A stretch of DNA of 5,663 nt from an uncultured Ureaplasma sp. (GTDB taxonomy: Bacteria; Bacillota_I; Bacilli_A; Mycoplasmatales; Mycoplasmoidaceae). The stretch is taken from contig CAJUTA010000015.1 in assembly GCA_910589685.1 (NCBI GenBank), positions 1 to 5,663 of the forward strand, written 5' to 3'. The position numbers and the translations under genes were made by a program. The notes below the pieces were generated by a model, which saw only the letters and a list, made by a program, of their open reading frames with translations, was not told the origin of the DNA and made no database searches. Numbering within the stretch: position 1 is the first letter of the stretch; every line of letters begins with the position of its first letter. Positions 1 to 5,663 of this stretch are shown here, in pieces.

Positions 1-764
1 AATGTTTTTTCTTTAACCAAAAATAACTTATTTGATGAAGAAGAATCTGATTTTATTAAACGTGATTGACTAGTTTTTTTATAAACTTTTCTTCCAATTA
101 AATAAAAAATATAAGAAATTAAAGCAAATGAAAGAATTATTAAGATTATTGGTGATCCAATTTCAAATAAAATAACCAAAAAGAATGAAGGTAGTCCGCC
201 ATAAGCATATGGATTAATATAAAATCATTGATTTGTTGAGCTCACTTTGCTTCAATCATTATTTAATCAATATTGCAAATATGAATTTGCATCACCATAA
301 AAATATTTATCAAATGATGTTGAACCTGCTAAATTTTGATTTTGGCGATAAACTGTAAGAACACCAATTGCAGAAATAATAATTGCTATTAGAAATCAAA
401 TTAAAATTGCAATGAAAATTGGTTTTGGTTTAAACACTTTACGAAATCATAATGGAAACCAAGACAAAATTATTATTAAGTATAAAAATAAATAAGCAAT
501 ATATTTAGTTCAACCAAAAATTAAAGAAAAAATTACAGAATCAAAAAAAGCACCAACATATGGGATACGAACTAATGAAAATGTTAAAAATATCAATAAT
601 AAAATTTTAAAGACTAGTCATAGAATTTTATTAACTTCATAATTATGTCTTTTTTCTTTAAAAACATTTTTTGTTGATTCATTTGTTGTTTGAACATTTT
701 CTTGTGATACAACTAATGAATCATTTGGGTTTTTTTCCTTACTTTTTGATTTAAATAAATTCAT
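1..764 (-). CDS. ftsK: DNA translocase FtsK/SpoIIIE, N-terminal membrane domain (3' end outside window)
   Basis: Family role: a membrane-anchored hexameric ATPase that pumps chromosomal DNA during segregation and division. Only the first 254 codons are here, so the motor and gamma domains are not seen. What is visible: a hydrophilic Lys/Asn/Ser-rich N-tail (residues 1-45), then hydrophobic segments at about 46-66, 80-105, 115-138 and 191-223. The last carries GGLPSFFLVILFEIGSP, close to the Gly-rich final transmembrane helix of the FtsK 4TM domain. An outer loop of about 50 residues (139-190) separates helices 3 and 4. A charged Ser-rich linker (229-254) follows. Seven of its eight Trp codons are UGA. 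The ATG is chosen because AAGGA lies six bases before it (775-771); a second ATG at 768 hits a stop after five codons. It begins 16 bases after the RNase J stop, so the two are probably cotranscribed. Another four-helix membrane protein is possible, since the ATPase is not visible. Confidence 0.72.
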
Positions 765-780
765 ACATTATCCTTATTGA

Positions 781-2460
781 CTAACACTCAATAATTGTAA
801 TCAAAACAACTGGTCTTTTATCAAATGATTTTTCAAATAATTTCATGACCATTTTTTTCATCATCTTTTTACTAGATTTATGGTCAATAATATTTTTCTT
901 ATTTGGAACAAAACAATTAGGCAATGACTTTTTAAAACAATTTATAATTTCACTAATTGCTTCATTATTTTTATATGTATTTGAAACAATACCAAAAACT
1001 TGATAATTAATTTTATCAATAAACATTTGCTTTTCTTTATTAAAAAAAATTGTTATAGCAATTGTACCAGCTTCACTAAGTTTTTCACGTTCATAAATAA
1101 TAGAACTAGATGAATCATCAAATCCAGCTTGGTTAATTGAGCATTCTTGTAACTTAATATTGTTATATTTTTTATTTAAATTACCATTTTCAATACACGC
1201 TTCTTCGCCATTATCCAAAAAAATTACTTGATCAGGTTTTGTTCAAGTTTGAGCTGAAGCCTCACGATATTTAACAAAGGATTTATATAAACCTTGAATC
1301 GGAAAAACATAACGTGGTGATAATTTATCTAATAAAAATTTTTGGTCTTCGGCTGAAGCAGACATTGGTAAAACCGTTTTAGGTAAAACAGCAATATCTA
1401 AATCTATTTTACTTAATTGGTCAAGTAAATCAGCTGCTAGTCCTTCGTATCCTGGTACAATTTGAGTTCCAAGTACAAATGTATCTGTACTATTGAAGAT
1501 GATGTTAGAATTTTGTTTATTAGTTGCTGAGAGTAAGTTTTTAAATAATTGTTCTTGATTTGATGAAATAATAACAATTGCATTATTGCTATTATTAATA
1601 TCGGAAATTTGCAAACATTGTAAACCTTTGATATTGATTAATTTTTGTTTAACAATATTTGAAAAAACATTCATAAAAGTATTGCTATAAATACTGAATG
1701 GTCGGCCACTATTTTTAGCAATATTTGCTAAATTAATAATTGTATTAACATCAGAATCCACACAAGCAACAAAAATTCTACCTTTAGCATTTGCTACAAC
1801 TTTTTGATAAAAATCTATATTTTTATAATTTGGAGAGGTAAAACCTTTATTACGATCAACAATTCCCATGCCAGGAATTAATGCTAAAACATTGTTACGA
1901 ACAATATGATCAATTTTATTTAACTGTGATTGAAATATTCTTGATCTATCATTTGAAATAATGAAATCATCAATAAAAACTATACAACCATTTTGAGTTT
2001 TTATAATTCATCCCAATGAACCTGGTACTGAATTGGAAATAGAAAATGGAACAATTTCTGTTTTATTTAAAATTATTGGAGAAAATGGTTCAACAATATT
2101 AAATTTCAAATTGAATTTGCGATTATGTGATCAATAACGTTTTTCTAAAAATGTTTCAATAATTATTTTTCCAATATGCGGACAATAAATTGGCACATCA
2201 TAACCAATTTTGTCTAATAAATGAACAATTCCTCCATAATTACTATGGGTTGGATATCCAATAAAAACCCCTTTTATTTTATTAGCATCTTTTTTAAGAA
2301 CATTAAAATCAGGTGTAATTGCGCTAATACCATATTTGACATTCACTGGCATTTTAACACCACAATCAAAAATAAAAATATCATCATCAATTTTGATGAC
2401 ATAGCAATTTTTATTACGCTCATCTTGCCCACCTAATGGCAAAAAGCGAATATCACTCAT
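781..2460 (-). CDS. RNase J family protein (beta-CASP metallo-beta-lactamase), catalytic residues lost
   Basis: A 559-residue protein, the usual RNase J length, read through three UGA Trp codons (residues 110, 151 and 406). RNase J enzymes degrade and mature RNA by 5' exo- and endonuclease action in the cytoplasm. The fold is recognisable throughout: N-terminal MBL part (1-200, starting IRFLPLGGQDERNKNCYVI), beta-CASP insert (about 205-345), return to MBL (345-420), and a C-terminal domain ending in DKRPVVLITIIEC, like the family's KRRPMILPVIMEV. The HxHxDH metal motif is replaced by GYPTHSNYGG (68-77). The later His ligands align with Asn143 and Ala368, and PVHGE reads PIQGL (387-391). Only an Asp (165, in IDDF) is kept. 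A metal-dependent nuclease activity is therefore unlikely. A structural or regulatory partner of an active RNase J, as in J1/J2 complexes, is my inference. Start ATG has a weak AAAGTGAG ribosome binding site (2474-2467). ftsK follows. Family call sure; activity and J2 assignment uncertain. Confidence 0.88.
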
Positions 2461-2490
2461 ATTAAACTCACTTTCATAATTAAATTAAAT

Positions 2491-2534
2491 TAAAAAAATA
2501 TTTGCAATAAGCTTAAATAGCTTGTTACAAATAT
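2491..2534 (-). terminator. Rho-independent terminator after the sigma-like gene
   Basis: Two 16-base arms (2519-2534 and 2498-2513) pair around a five-base loop (2514-2518). In the minus-strand RNA they form 14 Watson-Crick pairs, one G-U wobble and one C-A mismatch. A run of seven U follows (2498-2492). No comparable U run follows in the plus direction, so it acts on minus-strand transcripts. It lies 38 bases after the stop codon of the sigma-like gene and ends the cysS-rlmB-sigma unit. The stem has only three G-C pairs, so termination may be partial. Confidence 0.6.
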
Positions 2535-2561
2535 TATAAATGAGAAAACATAAAGTTTAAA
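2533..2561 (-). promoter_or_regulatory. Probable promoter of the RNase J-ftsK unit
   Basis: A perfect TATAAT (2538-2533) on the minus strand is preceded, 17 bases upstream, by TTTAAA (2561-2556), a 4/6 match to TTGACA. Mycoplasma promoters depend mainly on the -10 box. The predicted start near 2526 lies inside the 5' arm of the terminator hairpin, giving a leader of about 65 bases before the RNase J ATG at 2460. The -35 box sits in the centre of a perfect 14-base palindrome (2552-2565), which could be chance in such AT-rich sequence. Confidence 0.42.
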
Positions 2562-2571
2562 CTTTTAAAAA

Positions 2572-3150
2572 TTAAAGACGCCGATATTCTGAACAAATAT
2601 TTTTTATTGAAAATAATGAGTTATAAATTTTCTTTGGTGACTGATTCATAATTTTTGCAATCTCTTTTGGTTTAGTGTTTAACAAATATAATTTAAATAT
2701 TTTTTGCTCATCAGTAGATTTTATTCTATTTAAAATTTGTTGATAAATAATTTTTAAATCATAATTTTTGTTAAAGTCATCAAAATCATTTTGGGAATAA
2801 CAACAATTACTTGTAAATTCATTATTTGGAATTGCACTTGTTAAAACTTTTTGTTTATTGCTTGCAAAATAGCGATTCAATGCAATAATTTGCTGAACAA
2901 AAATTTTTTTCAAAATTGTCAAATAATTGTATTTTTCAATCATACTCTCTTTAACATTTTTCATTGCTTTGATTGAATTATAAAGAACAGATTGAAAATC
3001 ACCATCTTCATAAGGCAAATTTGAGAAATTTTTTCTCTTAATATAATTACCTAAATTAATAAACATTTTTCCATATTTATTGATAATTTCTGAAATAAAC
3101 TCATGATTCTGAGTATTAAATAAATTTGTGATTGTTTTTGCATCTTTCAT
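2572..3150 (-). CDS. SigH-like sigma-70 family RNA polymerase sigma factor
   Basis: A 192-residue protein with the two-part build of a small alternative sigma factor. Residues about 16-105 look like region 2: a helix with EIINKYGKMFINLGNYI, then DFQSVLYNSIKAM at the place of the DIVQEGMIGLYKAI core-binding helix, then LKKIFVQQIIALNRYFASNK, similar in layout to the SigH -10 recognition part. A poorly conserved linker (106-130) follows. Residues about 133-185 resemble region 4: an acidic/polar helix, then LYLLNTKPKEIAKIMNQSPKKIYNSL, matching LYLEGRSYQEIADELKRHVKSIDNAL of SigH. It follows rlmB, as sigH follows rlmB and yacP in Bacillus. In Mycoplasma genitalium a divergent sigma factor (MG428) switches on recombination genes; a similar role here is inference. 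No Trp codons. The start is fixed by a strong AGGAGAG site. A gap of 59 bases separates it from rlmB, and a terminator follows. Confidence 0.72.
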   Translation of the reverse strand: MKDAKTITNLFNTQNHEFISEIINKYGKMFINLGNYIKRKNFSNLPYEDGDFQSVLYNSIKAMKNVKESMIEKYNYLTILKKIFVQQIIALNRYFASNKQKVLTSAIPNNEFTSNCCYSQNDFDDFNKNYDLKIIYQQILNRIKSTDEQKIFKLYLLNTKPKEIAKIMNQSPKKIYNSLFSIKNICSEYRRL

Positions 3151-3155
3151 TTTTT

Positions 3156-3162
3156 CTCTCCT
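3156..3162 (-). promoter_or_regulatory. Strong ribosome binding site of the sigma-like gene
   Basis: AGGAGAG lies five adenines before the ATG at 3150. It is the best Shine-Dalgarno match in the window and fixes the start. Its neighbours use weaker sites (AAGAAAG before cysS, AAAGTGAG before the RNase J gene), so this protein may be translated comparatively well whenever its message is present. Confidence 0.75.
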
Positions 3163-3209
3163 AACATTGATAGTATGTTTTGAAAGAAAAAATGATTATT
3201 TATTTATTA

Positions 3210-3938
3210 TTATTTTTTTGGATATTTTATTCTAAAAAAAGATAATAAAATTCCCGTTGCAACAGAAACATTTAATGATTGAACGTTGCCGTATTGATTA
3301 ATATGAATTAAAACATCTGATTTTTGTTGAACCAATCGACTAACACCGTTATTTTCATTACCTACAATAAATGCAGTTTTATTAGAATATTGTTCATTAC
3401 TATATGAATTTGAAGTGTTTGTTAAAGAAGATGCATAAATTCAAAAATTTAATTTCTTTAATTTTTCAATTGTTTGTGAGATATTAGAGACTTCACAAAA
3501 TGTTAAATAACTAATTGCATTTGTACTATTTTTTATTGCAATTGAATGAAAAGGAGAAACTTGATTATGTTTTTTAAAAATTATTGCATCAACTCCGAAG
3601 GCATCAGCAGACCGCAAAATAGCTCCCATATTTCCTGCATCTTGAATTTCATCTAAAATTAAAACCAATGCATTGTCTATTTTTTCTAATTTTTTAGACA
3701 ATTCATCAAATGATAATAAATTGTTTGATTTATTGATAGTGAATGCAATTGTTTCTTTTTTATAAAAATTATTTTGATTAAAAAAACTTATATCTTTATA
3801 AGAATAATCTATTTTATTTTTGTTCAAAATATCAACATCAAAAAAAGAATTTTTTAAAATAAAAACATGATCAATATCAAGACCATTATTTATTGCGTCT
3901 AACAAAGCTTTTTTTCCAAAGATATATTTTGATTTCAA
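3210..3938 (-). CDS. rlmB: 23S rRNA (guanosine-2'-O-)-methyltransferase, TrmH/SPOUT family
   Basis: A 242-residue SPOUT methyltransferase that transfers a methyl group from S-adenosylmethionine to a ribose 2'-OH. In RlmB the target is G2251 of the 23S rRNA peptidyl-transferase loop. The N-terminal substrate-binding part starts KYIFGKKALLDAI. The three family motifs are all present: LILDEIQDAGNMGAILRSAD (motif 1, with the catalytic Arg after NMGAIL), FIVGNENNGVSRLV (motif 2) and INQYGNVQSLNVSVATGILL (motif 3, knot and SAM pocket). One Trp, encoded by UGA. The start is TTG: it is one base after the cysS stop, an in-frame stop lies five codons upstream, no ATG precedes the conserved N-terminus, and AGGGA is nine bases before. 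The gene ends in three consecutive TAA codons. Family certain; the exact target nucleotide could differ, since TrmH relatives are close. Confidence 0.9.
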
Positions 3939-3939
3939 T

Positions 3940-5253
3940 TTATAATATCCCTATTTCTATCAATTTTTTTCTCAATGAATCAGCATTAGAGAAGTCTTTA
4001 ACATCAACATATTTTTTTCATTGTTTTAATAAATTAATATTTTCTTCTGTATATAAATCATCAAATTCAATTCCAAGTATTTGTAATGAGCTTACTAATT
4101 CATTTAATTTTTCAATAACAATAGGCAAATTACTTTGATTTATTGCAAGATTCAATTCTTTTGTAATTTTGTAAATAATAGTAACAGCATTAATTAAATT
4201 TAGATTATTTTCTAAATGTTCAATCATTTCTTTATTCACATTTTTTTCACTAAAAATAATTTCTTGATTATTAAATATCAAAAAGTTTTTTGATTTATTA
4301 ATAGTTAATTTAATTTTCTTTAATTCATTTTCCATTTGAATCATTACATCATTTGTATAATTCAAAGGATTAGAAATTCCGGTTTGATAAAAAAATCAAC
4401 GCAATGATTGTCATGAAAAATTTTCTAAAATATCTTTAACTAAAATAAAGTTATTTAATGATTTAGACATTTTTTCATTATTAATATTAATCATTCCAAT
4501 ATGCAATCATATTTTTGCCAAATCACAATTGTGCAAAGCAAGATTTTGAGCATTCTCATTTTCATGATGAGGAAATTTTAAATCCATTCCTCCACCATGA
4601 ATTGTTACTTGTTTGCCAATTAATTTGTTAATTAAATATGAACATTCACTATGTCATCCTGGTCGACCATCAAATCATGGTGAACTTCATTTAATTCCTA
4701 AATCAGTTTTTTTTCAAAGAACAAAATCATTTAGGTTTTTTTTATTTTCATCTACTTCAACACGAGCACCGCTAATTAGTTTATCAGTGTTTTGATGAGA
4801 AATTGAACCATAATCTTTAATTAAACTAACATCAAAATAAATATCACCATCTTTGTTAAAATAAGCGCTGCTTTTTACAACTAATTGATTAATGTAATCA
4901 ACAATTCCTTCGATGTTATCTGTTACTTTTGGATTTATCATTGGCAAAATATTCATTTTATTTAAAATTAAAAAATATTGTTCAGCATAATAATTAGATA
5001 ATTCTAATTCAGTCATATTTTCTTTTATTGCAGCATTGATAATTTTGTCATCAATATCAGTAATATTCAAAACATATTTAACATCTCGATTTAAATATTT
5101 TAAAAGACGTTGCAAAACATCGAAAGTTACTAATGGGCGAGCATTTCCGATATGAATATGATTGTAAACAGTTGGACCACAATTATAAATAGAAACAAAT
5201 TGTTCATCAACATCTTTTAGTGTACTTGTTTTTGAATCATATAACTTCAACAT
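3940..5253 (-). CDS. cysS: Cysteinyl-tRNA synthetase
   Basis: A 437-residue class I aminoacyl-tRNA synthetase that joins cysteine to tRNA-Cys using ATP, in the cytoplasm. Signatures: CGPTVYNHIHIGNARP (25-40; HIGN is the form of the HIGH box seen in Bacillus CysRS), NITDIDDKI (63-71), GWHSECS (199-205), HGGGMDLKFPHHENENAQ (219-236) and KMSKS (261-265). The four zinc ligands that select cysteine are present as Cys25, Cys204, His229 and Glu233. Residues from about 300 form the helical DALR-type anticodon part. All eight Trp codons are UGA, at residues 180, 189, 193, 200, 249, 281, 286 and one near the C-terminus, so the gene is read whole only under the mycoplasma code. It ends at ADSLRKKLIEIGIL and lacks the EDTPxGTxW tail seen in many homologues. 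Start ATG has a weak AAGAAAG site and lies 19 bases after the upstream gene. Confidence 0.97.
3948..3952 (-). promoter_or_regulatory. Ribosome binding site inside cysS that sets the rlmB TTG start
   Basis: AGGGA overlaps the last codons of cysS, nine bases upstream of TTG at 3938. With the cysS stop one base before the TTG, ribosomes finishing cysS may restart on rlmB (translational coupling, inferred). Confidence 0.55.
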
Positions 5254-5272
5254 ATTTTTCTTTCTTAAATAA

Positions 5273-5663
5273 CTAAATTTTATTATTTTGTAAGTTTTTA
5301 ATCTTTATATTATTTTCATCTATTGCTTTAATAAACGCTTTGATTTGCTCATAATTATAATTAATTCTATCTTTAGAAATAAGATTTTTTAAGATGGAAT
5401 TTCGAGAAATTAACTCATTTTTATAACAATTATTTATAAGTTTAACTAGATTATCATAATTGTAATCAAAACGATTAATTATGCTTTCAGATTTATTAAA
5501 ACAAAGAATGAAATCATTAATACAATTATCATTTAAAATTTCATAATATTTTTCTTTTACATAATTCATAAATTCTAATTTCATTTCAATAATTGGTAAA
5601 TTTGAATTATTGTTTTTATAAAAATCTAAAATTAGCTTAATTTTGTTAATAAACTCATAATGA
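5273..5663 (-). CDS. Unidentified protein, C-terminal part (5' end outside window)
   Basis: I do not recognise this protein. The frame is open to the right edge: 129 residues end in a TAG at 5273-5275. The first in-frame ATG (5584) has no ribosome binding site before it and the frame continues upstream without a stop, so this is most likely the end of a longer gene rather than a complete small one. The visible part is hydrophilic and looks mostly helical, with about one Asn in five residues and many Ile, Lys and Tyr; it holds three Cys, no Trp, no transmembrane segment and no obvious catalytic motif. It sits 19 bases upstream of cysS and is probably in the same transcript. A gene-sized ORF with no internal stops argues for real coding, but no function can be given. 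Confidence 0.6.
   Translation of the reverse strand, partial: HYEFINKIKLILDFYKNNNSNLPIIEMKLEFMNYVKEKYYEILNDNCINDFILCFNKSESIINRFDYNYDNLVKLINNCYKNELISRNSILKNLISKDRINYNYEQIKAFIKAIDENNIKIKNLQNNKI

Noticed and set aside
2221..2436. Plus-strand open frame of 71 codons
   Set aside because: It lies antisense inside the RNase J gene, shows no family signature and has no ribosome binding site; low-complexity Asn/Ile content fits a shadow frame.
781..2460. RNase J gene as a pseudogene broken into three pieces
   Set aside because: The breaks are UGA codons at Trp positions; under the mycoplasma code the frame is intact and of normal family length.
3170..3198. Promoter for the sigma-like gene (TACTAT at 3175-3170)
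   Set aside because: Only a 4/6 match to TATAAT, no convincing -35, and the start point would fall at the ribosome binding site; transcription from the cysS-rlmB unit is a simpler explanation.
3180..3212. Terminator between rlmB and the sigma-like gene
   Set aside because: The stretch has runs of A and T and repeated TAA codons but no inverted repeat that would form a stem.
3893..4138. Plus-strand open frame of 81 codons
   Set aside because: Antisense to the end of cysS and the start of rlmB, both firmly identified; no motif supports it.
4018..4365. A separate minus-strand gene of 115 codons
   Set aside because: It is the C-terminal part of cysS after a UGA Trp codon; its apparent start is an in-frame TTG (Leu) in NPLNYTND.
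4613..4795. Plus-strand open frame of 60 codons
   Set aside because: Antisense to the conserved catalytic core of cysS, so it is a shadow frame.
1..5663. CRISPR array, tRNA or rRNA gene, insertion sequence or defence island
   Set aside because: I saw no spaced direct repeats, no cloverleaf, no transposase or inverted terminal repeats, and coding genes occupy nearly all the window.

Overview
The window reads as a piece of a mycoplasma (Mollicutes) chromosome. It is very AT-rich and every gene lies on the minus strand. The reading frames make sense only if UGA is read as tryptophan: of the 20 Trp codons I count in the translated genes, 19 are UGA and one is UGG. With UGA as a stop, cysS, rlmB, the RNase J gene and ftsK each break into fragments. 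With UGA as Trp, each becomes one uninterrupted family-length frame (or, for ftsK, a frame open to the window edge). I cannot name the species.

Layout in the direction of transcription (right to left): the C-terminal part of an unidentified Asn/Ile/Lys-rich protein (5273-5663, open at the right edge); cysS, cysteinyl-tRNA synthetase (3940-5253); rlmB, a SPOUT 23S rRNA 2'-O-methyltransferase starting with TTG one base after the cysS stop (3210-3938); a SigH-like sigma-70 family protein with a strong ribosome binding site (2572-3150); a hairpin-plus-U-tract terminator overlapped by a likely promoter (about 2491-2561); a full-length RNase J paralogue without its catalytic metal ligands (781-2460); and the N-terminal membrane domain of an FtsK/SpoIIIE DNA translocase (1-764, running off the left edge). 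Genes fill almost the whole window. The longest gap is 111 bases (2461-2571), so no stretch over 300 bases lacks a gene.

There appear to be two transcription units. The first (unknown gene, cysS, rlmB, sigma-like gene) resembles the Bacillus order cysS-mrnC-rlmB-yacP-sigH, but with mrnC and yacP missing. The synteny supports the sigma call. The second is RNase J followed by ftsK, 16 bases apart, which recalls the neighbourhood of rnjB and spoIIIE in Bacillus.

I did not find a new multi-gene defence or mobile system. The items most worth a second look are the catalytically dead RNase J paralogue, the divergent SigH-like factor, and the overlapping terminator and promoter between them.
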